A stretch of DNA of 64,000 bases, from contig NZ_JOCT01000013.1 of assembly GCF_000717875.1 (NCBI RefSeq), forward strand, positions 124,001-188,000. The letters are read 5' to 3'. The DNA comes from Streptomyces sp. NRRL S-455. Lineage in GTDB: Bacteria; Actinomycetota; Actinomycetes; Streptomycetales; Streptomycetaceae. Positions 25,701 through 33,457 of the stretch are shown here, one piece after another. The notes beneath the pieces were generated by a model, which was not told the origin of the DNA, searched no databases, and was given only the letters and a program-made list of their open reading frames with translations. Position numbers and translations under genes: made by a program. Positions within the stretch are counted from its first letter, which is position 1, and every line of letters starts with the position of its first letter.

Positions 25701-28046
25701 ATCCTGCCGCCAGCCGTACTCCTCGAGCCAGCGCAGGGCCCCCGGGACGAGCAGCGCAGCGTTCTCTGCTGGCAGGCGAGACAGACCACTGTGGAGCAGG
25801 TGGCGAGCGTCGGCCTGGTCGCCGTACTCCTCGAACCAGGGACCGGTGATCTCCTGCCAGTTACGTACGGCGGCCTGCGCCCACGGTGGCCCGTAGACGA
25901 GCGCACCGAGGGCGTAACCACCCGCGTCGGCGTCGCGGCGCATAACGGCACCGATGGCCGAGGAGTTATCCGCGAACCAGCGGTCGAACAGCTCAACAAC
26001 GGCGTCTCGGGGCCGGGGCGCCAGGTCGTTCACCAGGCGGGCGAGGTTGGTCGCGTAGCGCCCGAGTGTCCGGGGACCGGTGAGAGAACCACTCAGCAGG
26101 GACAGGGTCCTGCGCCGGTCCGGACTCCTGGAGCCGGCGGGGAGGATTACGGACTCGACGAGTTGGTCGCAGACGATGTCGTGGGCGGTGGCCAACGTGT
26201 CGGCAGGACCTTTGCGCTGGAGCCAGCCCAGGTCGAGTAGGGTCTCCACGACCACCTCGGCCTCCGGCGTGTCCTCGGACGCCCGGGGCAGGGCCGCCTT
26301 GGCGGTCGCGACGACCTCGTCGTACTCCTGCGGACAGGCCGCCGCGGCGGCCGCGGCGGCCACCAGCAGCTCGGACGCCGAGACCCGGTCGAAGACGGTC
26401 GGGCGGGGACGGGACTCCTCGCTCCCGACGACAGCAAGGTCGTCCTCCTCCAGCCGGTTCCTGAGCCAGGTGGACAGCTCGCCGTTCGCCCTCAGACCGG
26501 TGAGGTCCCCCAGGCCACCCTCACCGACCCGGCGTTCCACCTCACGGGCGACCAGCAGCGCGATGATGGGCCGATGGCCGCAGATCTCCCACATCCGGTC
26601 GACGCCGTACCGCTCGATGGCTGTGGGCGCGAGCCTGGTCAGCGCCTGCTCCGCCACCAGCCGCTGGAATTCCTCGTCCTGCCGCAGATCGACCTCGTCG
26701 AACAGTTCGTAGAGGCGGATCTCGTTCATCTTGCGCAGCCACCCGGGGCGCGCCGTGGCGATGAAGGCGACCTTGATTCCCCTACGGTGCGCCTCCGGCA
26801 GGAGCTGGTGTCGCAGTGTGGTCAGGTCGAGCGGGGGGTCATCGTCCTCCGCCTTCCTGAAGTAGTGGTTGAGGTAGTCCATCACCACCAGGACCGGGGT
26901 GTCCTCGGCCAGGACACGGTGGATGATCTCGCTGGTCACGGGTTCTTTCCCGCCGGGGCGCAGATGCAGCACGCGCCAGCCCTCGTCCAGCGCCACCCGT
27001 CCCACTTCGAGGACTGTGCGGGTCTTGCCCGTGCCGGCCGCGCCGACCAGCAGTACACCCCTGTTATCGGACTCGCGCAGGCGGCGGAACAGCTGAGTCC
27101 GCTCGGTCTCGTGGTCCTGCCCTGGGGACACGTAGGGAAGGCATTCGGGGGTGAGGTTCTGCTCGAATCCGCCGAGCCCCCCGACGAAGTTCTCCTGAGG
27201 GATCACCGAGCCCAGTGATTCGAGACCGAGTCCCGGCGGCCGGTCGGCACCGGTGGTCGCGGCGGGCCTCTTGCCGGTGTACGCCCGATTGCGTGCGAGC
27301 GGAATCCGGGAGCCCTCGCCGCGGCAGGCGATGCGGGGTACTGGTACGGCTTTCCCGTCCTCCACCCGGTTCGCGAGCCGATTCCTGAGGATTTGCAGGA
27401 CATCACCGGTCAGCAGGTGGCTCTGCTCCTCGCCTCTGCGCCCCTCAGGGTCCAAGGGTCCTGTGATGCCCTCCTTGAGCACCTTTACCAGTTCGGTAGT
27501 GAACACACTCCCGTCCGGGAGGCACAGCGACGACTCGGTCTCCGCGGCCGAGGTGAGGACACAGGTCCCCTCGATGTCGAATACCCCATCCTCCTCGGCC
27601 GGGTCCCCGCCGCCCATCCGTACGGCGAACCCGCTGTGACAGCAGTCGATGACGACGACCTTATGCCGTGCCAGGGACCCTGCGACGTACTCCTTGAGCT
27701 TTCCGTACTCGATCGCGTGGAAGTCCCACTGGTCGCTGTACTGCTTTGTGGCAAGGAGCAGATCCTGCCCGTCCCGAGAGAACTGACCGTGCCCGGCGTA
27801 GTAGACCAGAAGCAGTTCGGAAGCCTCTGCCGCGGCGGTGATCACGGCGGTATAGAACTGATTCTGGTCGCTGTCCGCAGCAAGGACATGGCAGTCCTCG
27901 ACGCTGAGCGCTTCTAACTCCGGGTCGGTCAACTGGTCGAGCAGTGCTGGGATATTCTTCGCGACTCCTTCGAGCTTGGGCAGGTCCTCGTAGTCGTGGA
28001 CGCCGAGGAAGACCGCCCGGGACGACGGGGCCAGCTGGTCGATCAT
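22710..28046 (-). CDS. Caspase-like peptidase / STAND NTPase / helical-repeat protein
   Basis: A 1778-aa protein in three parts. Residues 1-~250 are a caspase (C14) domain, with catalytic His86 in VYYAGHGQ and Cys136 in DCCHSG. Residues ~305-700 form a STAND-type NTPase, with Walker A GAAGTGKT (335-342) and Walker B VLVVMD (385-390). The remaining ~1000 residues are an alpha-solenoid of roughly 25 repeats of ~36 aa (consensus-like LLxRxDLTPEExxxV then WLxxH). The design is that of NLR-like immune proteins: the solenoid senses, the NTPase oligomerises and the caspase cuts proteins. The gene is translationally coupled (ATGA) to the upstream EACC1-type gene. The trigger and protease targets are unknown. 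Confidence 0.9.
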   Translation of the reverse strand: MIDQLAPSSRAVFLGVHDYEDLPKLEGVAKNIPALLDQLTDPELEALSVEDCHVLAADSDQNQFYTAVITAAAEASELLLVYYAGHGQFSRDGQDLLLATKQYSDQWDFHAIEYGKLKEYVAGSLARHKVVVIDCCHSGFAVRMGGGDPAEEDGVFDIEGTCVLTSAAETESSLCLPDGSVFTTELVKVLKEGITGPLDPEGRRGEEQSHLLTGDVLQILRNRLANRVEDGKAVPVPRIACRGEGSRIPLARNRAYTGKRPAATTGADRPPGLGLESLGSVIPQENFVGGLGGFEQNLTPECLPYVSPGQDHETERTQLFRRLRESDNRGVLLVGAAGTGKTRTVLEVGRVALDEGWRVLHLRPGGKEPVTSEIIHRVLAEDTPVLVVMDYLNHYFRKAEDDDPPLDLTTLRHQLLPEAHRRGIKVAFIATARPGWLRKMNEIRLYELFDEVDLRQDEEFQRLVAEQALTRLAPTAIERYGVDRMWEICGHRPIIALLVAREVERRVGEGGLGDLTGLRANGELSTWLRNRLEEDDLAVVGSEESRPRPTVFDRVSASELLVAAAAAAAACPQEYDEVVATAKAALPRASEDTPEAEVVVETLLDLGWLQRKGPADTLATAHDIVCDQLVESVILPAGSRSPDRRRTLSLLSGSLTGPRTLGRYATNLARLVNDLAPRPRDAVVELFDRWFADNSSAIGAVMRRDADAGGYALGALVYGPPWAQAAVRNWQEITGPWFEEYGDQADARHLLHSGLSRLPAENAALLVPGALRWLEEYGWRQDASYVLGPLLSRTELPAELSPYLKNAVGWVNLHGQSQGAHFVLSALVARDDLTVQQARKAVPAALQWCEHSIAARQTGTVLQPLLHREDLTAEEAHRVIAAAYAWVGHHITLASSSKVVIALLNYANLPREEVRYAAELALEWLEHHGDTRRANLVLHAVLGMRGVGKPQIRRTVTHAVGWLSPYATEADADFLIGQLLERHDLTPEERENVVGAAERWLEDYATEKHGDFLIHRLLKRDDLTPEERERVVEFGDRWLGTHATEVNASFILAGMLIRPDLTVEQVRLAIGQAMSWLELHRHEDEATYVLQHVLKRKDVPAYEARRAATFANEWLSQYKETKGASYVLSVLLARPDLTDVQAEQAVTLAMSWLSVHGLVDTADRVLRPLLLRTALPPDQVRSAVCRMEQWLEQHREDTSAGYLLGALLARDDLTPEETAVGIEEGLTWLERHCPASGTQSLLPKLLGRAELTPEQSARATAFSQVWERRNTGTRTEAQELRKMLQSRTARTDEEKLRELDSGVRWLEENAPQMEALTVLTAVLEHPMLSLSEPTGKLTERAVTSALAWLGEHWADVTATHLIQRLLRVPEMTDGQLGDVVTYSLRWLARYGEQTRARYVLELLLHRADLDGEQLDAGALLAIGWLRIRGTAPEARHLIKRLLGCPGLVRERVRDTVAFSRSWLAAHRATKEAGFILEALLARDDLTDNEWAWVLPQAMGWLREHGTSRAARHVVTGLAEHDRIGPTDLDELLDTGIAWLESLGHSPQAHLMLRSLFGGPADLNEDQTRRLADCGLRWMSQQKPAKTWRMLGVLAERPDLPADQAAKVESLVSTRVSADPTAVDATFVLEPRLARADVPLAQRTKAISWSLAWLERHMPKWQSRFLLRSLLVLEELSATETHRVVNWSLDWLEHHTDGTVETFTANGAEAVLGPLLSLALDEAQLRRLEVYVPQQEARGGMPSGEVLATVSPTPAIPTSRTSGKVSCPSGVGSGTDDPN

Positions 28047-28402
28047 GAGTGGACGGCGTCATCGTTCGCGTCCCCGGCCTCCAGACGACGTAGCAGATCC
28101 GCCAACTGCTCAGGCTCGAGATGGCTGATGTCGACCGTCGTGCTCCCGAAGGTCAGTGTGCGCGCGCCCCGATTCCCACTGCGAGCCCGTGCGAGTCGCC
28201 AACCGGCGTAGCCGATCGCAAAGTTCGCGATATCGCCGGCGGATCCCAGAATGACGTCCAAAGCGTCCAGCGCGCCCATGGTGGGCCCTGGTGTCGAGAC
28301 GGGGGTGACGGGCACCCGCCGCGCCTTCGGATCACGAGCCAGCCATTGCTGAAGCTCTGTCAAAGCACGTACGTCGCCATCACTTTCGATGCGAACGCGC
28401 AT
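28043..28402 (-). CDS. EACC1-type effector-associated small protein
   Basis: A 119-aa protein beginning MRVRIESDGDVRALTELQQWL. The first ~45 residues are a beta-alpha element. They are followed by a hydrophobic segment (MGALDALDVILGSAGDIANFAIGYAGW) and a C-terminal TLTFGSTTVDISHLEPEQLADLLRRL. This is the pattern of the effector-associated constant component 1 family, known from NTPase-based conflict systems. The ATG has a GAGGGGGT ribosome binding site. Its stop overlaps the start of the caspase/STAND gene by 4 bp, so the two are made together. It probably connects a trigger to the effector; the mechanism is not established. Confidence 0.85.
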   Translation of the reverse strand: MRVRIESDGDVRALTELQQWLARDPKARRVPVTPVSTPGPTMGALDALDVILGSAGDIANFAIGYAGWRLARARSGNRGARTLTFGSTTVDISHLEPEQLADLLRRLEAGDANDDAVHS

Positions 28403-28639
28403 CGCGGGACCCCCTCGTCCATGTGCGAATAGACGTCGATGGTAACGGACCGGCCCGCCAGATCTACGACGAATGGTCCGATGTTTGCGCTGATCGCGAC
28501 CATGACGAAGTGCGCCCGTTGGCGGGTCGAAGAGGTAGAGCGGACGCCTGCGTCGTCCATGGGCTCGCCAGGGGCGGAGACGCGCGCGATGTCGCAGTCC
28601 TCCAGGTAGAGGCCGCCGCTGCCGTCGAGGAGTGGAGGG

Positions 28640-28816
28640 GTGGCGGTTCACAAGCCGGTGGCGGCGCCTTGGGAGGGTGCCGGGGCAGGGCTCGTCCTGT
28701 TCTTCGTCGGCGCCGTCGCCGCTCACATCCGTGCTCGCGTGTACTACAACATCGCGTTTCCCGGCGGCTACCTGGCTATGGCCGCTGCCGCTCTCGCCCT
28801 CGCCGTGGCGCGATGA
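28640..28816 (+). pseudogene. DoxX-family C-terminal remnant
   Basis: A 58-residue frame from a GTG reads GLVLFFVGAVAAHIRAR, then YYNIAFPGGYLAMAAAALALAVAR to a stop. This matches the last two transmembrane helices of DoxX-type membrane proteins, including the A-H-x-R-A-R loop. The N-terminal helices are not found upstream in any frame. I read it as a decayed remnant beside the EACC1/caspase unit, possibly left from an insertion event. Confidence 0.6.
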
Positions 28817-28940
28817 ACACCGGCCGCGCGATCTCTTTTCGCGGGGGGGTGCGTGGAGGGCTCGCGCCTGGGGCCGGCCCGCACGCCGGCCACCGCCAGT
28901 CCGTCTGTCCCTGCGGTGGCCGTCATGCGCGCTCAGGAGG

Positions 28941-29438
28941 CTACGAGGCCGGGCTCAGGTCCGCCCGCCCGAACAGCAGGGCGTAGCCCGGGGGGAGTTG
29001 GGCCAGGATGCGGGTGACCAGGTCGTCGCCGACCAGGGGCGGCAGCACGCTGAGGACCGAGCTGACGTCCCAGCGGGCCGTCGCGGGGGTGGCTCCCTCG
29101 ATACGGGCCGCGACGGAGTCGACGAACTCGGCGGCGGTGAGCCGGCGCGTGACCGGGATCTGGGAGGCGATCACCCGGGCGGCCTCCTCGGGCAGGGCGC
29201 GGGCGAGGTCGACCCGTTCGTCGCCGATGATGTGGCCGCCCAGCGCGGACAGGACGATGCGGGTGACGCTCTCGGCCTCCGGCCTGGTGGCGTACTGGCC
29301 CGCCTCCCGCACGGCGTCGATCAGCCGGGGCCAGCCGTTGTCGTCGCTCGTGGGGCGGGGGGTGTGCGACGGGGCGGGGATCACGGTCGCCGGGGCGTTG
29401 CGCCTCGTAGTCGAGCTGGGCACCGTCGTCACGCTCAT
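28941..29438 (-). CDS. DUF2267 protein
   Basis: A 165-aa protein with an N-terminal Pro/Thr-rich stretch (~35 aa) and a helical DUF2267 domain (AESVTRIVLSALGGHI; LARALPEEAARVI; FVDSVAARI; VLPPLVGDDLVTRILAQLPPGY). A GGAGG ribosome binding site precedes the ATG. It lies 175 bp downstream of the small heat-shock protein gene on the same strand, so the pair is probably stress-induced together. Such genes are often found with Hsp20 in Streptomyces; molecular function is unknown. Confidence 0.85.
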   Translation of the reverse strand: MSVTTVPSSTTRRNAPATVIPAPSHTPRPTSDDNGWPRLIDAVREAGQYATRPEAESVTRIVLSALGGHIIGDERVDLARALPEEAARVIASQIPVTRRLTAAEFVDSVAARIEGATPATARWDVSSVLSVLPPLVGDDLVTRILAQLPPGYALLFGRADLSPAS

Positions 29439-29613
29439 GTGTGGGTCTTCCTCCGGGTCGGGTCCCGCGCCGCGTCGTCACGGTGTGCCGCGGCGGCGCG
29501 GGAGTACTGGGTGTGCTCGGTGGATCGGGGCCGGTGCGGGGCCAGGGCGGGCCGTGGCCGGTCCCGCGGGGTGGGACTCCCGCGGGGCCGGCGGCGTGGA
29601 TACGTGAGTGCGG

Positions 29614-30036
29614 TCAGCCGCTGATCTGCTTGCGGCTGTCGCCGCCCGTGATCTGGATGCGGCGCGGCTTGGCCTGTTCGGCCACCGGGATGCGCAGGGT
29701 CAGGACGCCGGCCTCGTAGGAGGCGTCGATGCGCTCCGTGTCCAGCGTGTCGCCCAGGAACAGCTGGCGGGTGAAGGAACCGGTGGGGCGCTCGGCGACC
29801 AGCATCTCCGCGCCCTCGGGGGCGGGGGACCTGCGCTCGGCTCGTACGTTGAGGACGTTGCGCTCGACGTCCAGCTCGATCGTCTCCGGGTCGATGCCGG
29901 GGAGGTCGAAGTGGACGAGGAAGTCGTCCCCGGAGCGGTAGGCGTCCATCGCCATCGCCGACGGGCGGGTGGCGGGGCCGAGAACCTGCTGGGTGAGCCG
30001 GTCGAGTTCACGGAAGGGGTCCGTGCGCATGAGCAT
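29614..30036 (-). CDS. Hsp20/alpha-crystallin small heat-shock protein
   Basis: A 140-aa chaperone. The alpha-crystallin domain runs from about residue 30 to 125 ([32 protein letters not shown]), with the closing motif [11 protein letters not shown]. The N-terminal arm is short, and a C-terminal I-x-I-type motif RRIQITG is present. It holds unfolding proteins in an ATP-independent way. A GTG one codon upstream is an alternative start; GGAG serves both. A strong sigma-70-like promoter lies ~60-90 bp upstream. No HAIR (HspR) or CIRCE element is seen, so control may be by another repressor such as a RheA-like protein. Confidence 0.93.
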   Translation of the reverse strand: MLMRTDPFRELDRLTQQVLGPATRPSAMAMDAYRSGDDFLVHFDLPGIDPETIELDVERNVLNVRAERRSPAPEGAEMLVAERPTGSFTRQLFLGDTLDTERIDASYEAGVLTLRIPVAEQAKPRRIQITGGDSRKQISG

Positions 30037-30095
30037 CACTGGTCACTCCTCTCTTCAGGCGCTGTCTCTGCGATGCCCAACGTTCTTCGTCTTCT

Positions 30096-30124
30096 TATAT
30101 AGCTCGGGGGAGAAAACTTGACAA
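30096..30124 (-). promoter_or_regulatory. Vegetative-type promoter of the hsp20 gene
   Basis: On the minus strand, TTGTCA (-35, 30119-30124) is separated by 17 bp from TATATA (-10, 30096-30101). Both boxes are near consensus, unusual for this genome type. A CTTG-T-CAAG palindrome covers the -35 box (30117-30125) and could bind a repressor. Confidence 0.7.
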
Positions 30125-30240
30125 GCCTGGGCTCAGGTTCGGGGCGGGCCTGTTCCGCGCCCTGAAGCATGTGCCCCTGACCGCGGGAGTTAGCCTCAAG
30201 ATCTTCAGAAGGTCCGGAAGCGGAACGCAGGAGGCAGAGA

Positions 30241-30542
30241 TGGCGAAGGTTCCCAGCGCGGTGGTCGCGGCGAGCGGTCTCGTGGGTGGGTACGGCGTGG
30301 CCCGCTGGACCAGGCAGCGGCCTCTCGGCGGGGCCGTGCTCGCCATCGCCGGGGTGGCGGCCGCCCGGCAGTGGCGGGAGTCGGCCGGTGGGGTGGCCGC
30401 GGGGGTGTTGTCGGCCGCGTATGTCGCCGCCTTCGCGGGGTCGCATCCGCTGGCGAAGAAAGTGGGGGCCTGGCCCGCCGTGTTCGGGGCGGCGGGGGCC
30501 GTGGGGCTGGCGTCGTGGGCGGTGGCGGATCGGCGCGGCTGA
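30241..30542 (+). CDS. Small membrane protein
   Basis: A 100-aa protein started at the ATG after GGAGGCAGAG; the open frame extends to 30171 without a better ribosome binding site. It contains three or four hydrophobic, Ala/Gly-rich segments (VVAASGLVGGYGVARW; LGGAVLAIAGVAAA; GVAAGVLSAAYVAAFAG; AVFGAAGAVGLASWAV) with Arg between them. It is probably an integral membrane protein. No function is recognised. It diverges from the hsp20 gene and ends just before the left end of the IS5-like element. Confidence 0.75.
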
Positions 30543-30600
30543 CCCGGCCGACCAGGGCGTGTGTCGAAAGTGGATCTTGATCGTGGGATGATCTTGGTTC

Positions 30601-31473
30601 ATGGCGCGTGGAGATTTGACGGACGGGCAGTGGGCGGCTGGAGCCCCTGTTGCCGAGGGGCAAGAAGCTCGGCCGACCGCCGATATGGATCAGGAGGCGG
30701 CTGGTTGACGGCATACGCTTCCGGGTCCGTACCGGCATCCCTTGGCGGGACATGCCGCAGGAGTACGGACCCTGGGGCCGGGTGTACGACCTGTTCCGTC
30801 GGCGGCAGCGCAACGGCACCTGGCAGCGGATCTTCACAGCCCTGCAGGTCCGGGCCGATACCAAGGACCTGATCACCTGGGAGATCAACGTTGACTCCAC
30901 CATCGTCCGCGCCCACCAGCATGCCGCCGGGGCACGAAAAAGGGGGACCTGCAGAACGAGCCGCCCGGCGGCGTCTCCACCGAGCCGGGCGACCACGGCC
31001 TTGGGCGCTCGCGCGGCGGCCTGACCACCAAGCTGCACCTGGCCGTCGAGCAGGGCCAGAAGCCCATGTCCATCGTGATCACCGCCGGGCAGCGCGGCGA
31101 CTCCCCGCACTTCGAGGTCGTCCTGGGGCGCATCAGGGTGCCCCGACTGAGGTCGGGCAGGCCACGCACCCGGCCCACGCGGGTGCGCGCCGACAAGGCC
31201 TACGCCTCCCGTAAGAACCGCGCCTACCTGCGCAGACGCGGGATCCACTGCACCATCCCGGACAAGGCCGATCACATCCGCAACCGCAAGAAACTCGGCT
31301 CCTGCGGCGGCCGTCCGCCGAAGTTCGACCGGGAGGACTACAAAGCTCGGCACGCGGTTGAGTGCGGCATCAATCGACTCAAAAGGCACCGAGCTGTGGG
31401 AACAAGGTACGACAAGCTCGCGGTCCGCTACGAGGCGACCGTCCTCGTAGCGGCGATCAACGAGTGGCTCTGA
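30601..31473 (+). pseudogene. IS5-family transposase, frameshifted
   Basis: Reading MARGDLTDGQWA in frame 1, the homology continues one frame over (LEPLLPRGKKLGRPP) from about 30638. This is best explained by a small deletion after GCGG. It then returns to frame 1 at the A5G5 run (30937-30946), with [10 protein letters not shown] and the DDE-domain part [20 protein letters not shown] and [20 protein letters not shown] sequence up to the stop. The second shift lies on a homopolymer suitable for programmed -1 slippage, as known for some IS5-group elements; the first looks disabling. The element is therefore probably immobile unless a helper acts in trans. Confidence 0.8.
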
Positions 31474-31496
31474 ACAGGGATAGAGACGTCCCTGGC

Positions 31497-32300
31497 TCAG
31501 GCCCGCGCGCCACCGTCGACCCGGAGGACCGTGCCGGTCACGTAGGAGGAGCGGTCGCTCAGCAGCCAGGCGGCGGCCTGCGCGATCTCCTGCGGGTCGG
31601 CCGCGCGGCCCAGCGGGGTGTGCGCCGTGAGCCGCTCTCGGAGACCGGGTGATCCCTTTTCCCAGGTGCTTATCATCTCGGTCGCCGTGTTGCCAGGGGC
31701 GATGGCGTTGACGCGGATGCCTTCCGGGCCGTAGGTGACGGCAGCCGACTCGGTGAGGCTGTTGACCGCCCGTTTCATCGCGCCGTAAACGGGCAGCTCG
31801 GGGTTGCCCATCAGGCTGCCGACAGATGAGTTGTTGACGATGGCGCCGGTCCCGGCGGTGGTTCGGATGGCGGCGATCTCGGCGACCATGGCCAGCCAGA
31901 CGCCCTTGAGGTTCACGTCGTAGAGGCGGTCGAAGTCGGCCTCCGGCAGCTGGTGCATCGGGCCGGGCTGCTGGATCGTCGCGCCGTTGTTGAAGGCGAT
32001 GTCGAGCCGGCCGTAGACGTTCACGGCGCGGTCCACAGCGGCGCGCACGCCGGCCGCGTCGGCCAGGTCGCACACCACGTACTCCGCGGTGCCGCCCGCC
32101 GCCCGGATCTCCGCGGTCACCGCCTGCAGCTGGTCCTCCGTCCGGGCCGCGAGAAGCACTCGGGCGCCCTCGCGGGCGAAGAGCCGAGCCGCGGCGGCTC
32201 CGATGCCGCGTCCGGCACCGGTGATGAAGGCGACTTTGTTGGCCAGCAGGCCCAGGGCGGCAGGCGTGGTGGATGTGCCGGTGACAGGTGTGTTGTCCAT
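31497..32300 (-). CDS. SDR-family oxidoreductase
   Basis: A 267-aa classical short-chain dehydrogenase/reductase. The cofactor motif is TGAGRGIG (27-34), NNG follows at ~104-106, and the catalytic residues are Ser158/159 (NNSSVGS), Tyr172 and Lys176 (YGAMK). NAD(P)H use is expected; the AAR after beta-2 favours NADP(H). The substrate is unknown. It ends 24 bp after the transposase stop, in convergent orientation, and diverges from an XRE regulator 87 bp away, so the regulator probably controls it. Both lie inside the terminal repeats of the IS5-like element. Confidence 0.92.
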   Translation of the reverse strand: MDNTPVTGTSTTPAALGLLANKVAFITGAGRGIGAAAARLFAREGARVLLAARTEDQLQAVTAEIRAAGGTAEYVVCDLADAAGVRAAVDRAVNVYGRLDIAFNNGATIQQPGPMHQLPEADFDRLYDVNLKGVWLAMVAEIAAIRTTAGTGAIVNNSSVGSLMGNPELPVYGAMKRAVNSLTESAAVTYGPEGIRVNAIAPGNTATEMISTWEKGSPGLRERLTAHTPLGRAADPQEIAQAAAWLLSDRSSYVTGTVLRVDGGARA

Positions 32301-32387
32301 GGCGCCAAGCCTGCGCCCGTCCGCGAAGCGCAACCAGGCACCGGCGGTACCTGGATCCGCGGCCCGGCTCCCCCGCACACTGGAGAG

Positions 32388-33239
32388 GTGGACCGACGAC
32401 AACTGGCCGACTTCCTGCGCAGCCGACGCGAGCGGATCACCCCTGCCGAGGTGGGGCTGCCCGCCGGACCGCGCCGCCGCACCCCGGGCCTGCGCCGTGA
32501 GGAGGTGGCGCAGCTGGCGTACATCTCGACCGAGTACTACACACGGCTGGAGCAGGCCCGGGCGCCGCACCCGTCGCACGAGGTGCTGGCCGGACTGGCT
32601 CGGGCCCTGCGCCTGACGGACACCGAACGCGACCATCTCCATCACCTGGCCGGCACACCGCCGCTCCCGTCGGCCGGGCCCTCGCGCCAGGTACGGCAGA
32701 GCATCCTCGACCTGCTGCACCGACTGCCGCAGGCCGCGGCGACCGTAACGTCCGCGACCTTCGAGGTACTGGCCTGGAACGATCTGGCGGCAGCCCTGAT
32801 GGAGGACTTCTCCGCCCTGCCGCGACGCGACCGCAACCTCGTGCGCCGTGTCTTTCTTGGCCCGCACACGCAGGGGCAGCGGCTGTACGGAGTGTCGGAC
32901 GCGGACGCCTTCGCCCGCATCTCGACGCAGCGGCTGCGCGCCGCCGCCGCCCGCTACCCCGACGATCCAGAGGTCGCCGAGCTGGTAGCCGAACTCCTCG
33001 ACGGAAGCGAAGAGTTCAGCCGCCTGTGGCAATCCCACGACGTGTCCGCCGAGCTCACCCTGTGCAAGACCTTCCAGCACCCGCTGGTCGGCCCCGTCAC
33101 CGTCAACTGCGACGTCCTCGACATCACCGACCGCGACCAGCAGGTCGTGATCTACACCGCGGTCCCAGGCTCGCCCTCCGAAGAGGCGCTACGGCTGCTG
33201 TCGGTCATCGGCACACAGCGCATGGACGTCACGCGCTGA
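32388..33239 (+). CDS. XRE regulator with MmyB-like ligand-binding domain
   Basis: A 283-aa protein. The N-terminal helix-turn-helix (LADFLRSRRERITPAEVGL; RRTPGLRREEVAQLAYISTEYYTRLEQAR) is followed by a PAS-like MmyB domain (FEVLAWNDLAAALMEDFSALP; NLVRRVFL; LCKTFQHPLVGPVTVNCDVLDI). The GTG start is only 2 bp after TGGAGA, so translation may be leaderless or the start slightly different. This family regulates divergently transcribed oxidoreductase genes, often in response to fatty acids or small metabolites. The adjacent SDR is its likely target. Confidence 0.9.
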   Translation: MDRRQLADFLRSRRERITPAEVGLPAGPRRRTPGLRREEVAQLAYISTEYYTRLEQARAPHPSHEVLAGLARALRLTDTERDHLHHLAGTPPLPSAGPSRQVRQSILDLLHRLPQAAATVTSATFEVLAWNDLAAALMEDFSALPRRDRNLVRRVFLGPHTQGQRLYGVSDADAFARISTQRLRAAAARYPDDPEVAELVAELLDGSEEFSRLWQSHDVSAELTLCKTFQHPLVGPVTVNCDVLDITDRDQQVVIYTAVPGSPSEEALRLLSVIGTQRMDVTR

Positions 33240-33417
33240 GCCACACCGGCCGCACTTCAACGTCCCCTGATGTGGACCGACGCCGGTCAGCATCGCCCGC
33301 GCGCTTCTGAGCCCTGCCCTGCACGGCACGGCTCCTGAGCAACCACTTTCGACACGCCCTAGGGGCCTCGCACCCCGTACACACGTGCCCGGGGCACACG
33401 TACTCCGGACAGAAACG

Positions 33418-33452
33418 AAGAACCCGACCCTGGGACCCAGGGCCGGGTTCTT
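33418..33452 (-). terminator. Perfectly paired terminator after the tRNA-Gly-like gene
   Basis: A 16-bp stem begins AAGAACCCGG and closes with CCGGGTTCTT around a 3-nt loop. It lies 5 bp beyond the CCA end of the minus-strand tRNA-like gene and fits its terminator. Confidence 0.8.
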
Positions 33453-33457
33453 GTTAT

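Larger units (their letters stand above)
30554..33360. mobile_element. IS5-like element whose terminal repeats enclose two passenger genes
   Basis: Left end AGGGCGTGTGTCGAAAGTGG (30554-30573) and right end, inverted, AGGGCGTGTCGAAAGTGG (33343-33360) match except for a 2-bp indel. Between them lie a broken IS5-family transposase gene, an SDR oxidoreductase gene and a divergent XRE regulator gene. No second copy of the repeat is seen just after the transposase stop, where a simple insertion sequence would end. This suggests a ~2.8-kb element with cargo, or a rearranged element. Target duplication cannot be defined. Confidence 0.65.

Noticed and set aside
23487..26240. 917-residue open frame on the + strand opposite the caspase/STAND gene
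   Set aside because: It is an antisense shadow: GC-rich repeats of the real gene leave the complementary frame open. Translation has no domain and low complexity.
31498..33080. 527-residue minus-strand frame starting inside the XRE regulator
   Set aside because: The SDR begins at the conserved ATG at 32300; the upstream part is antisense of the regulator gene.
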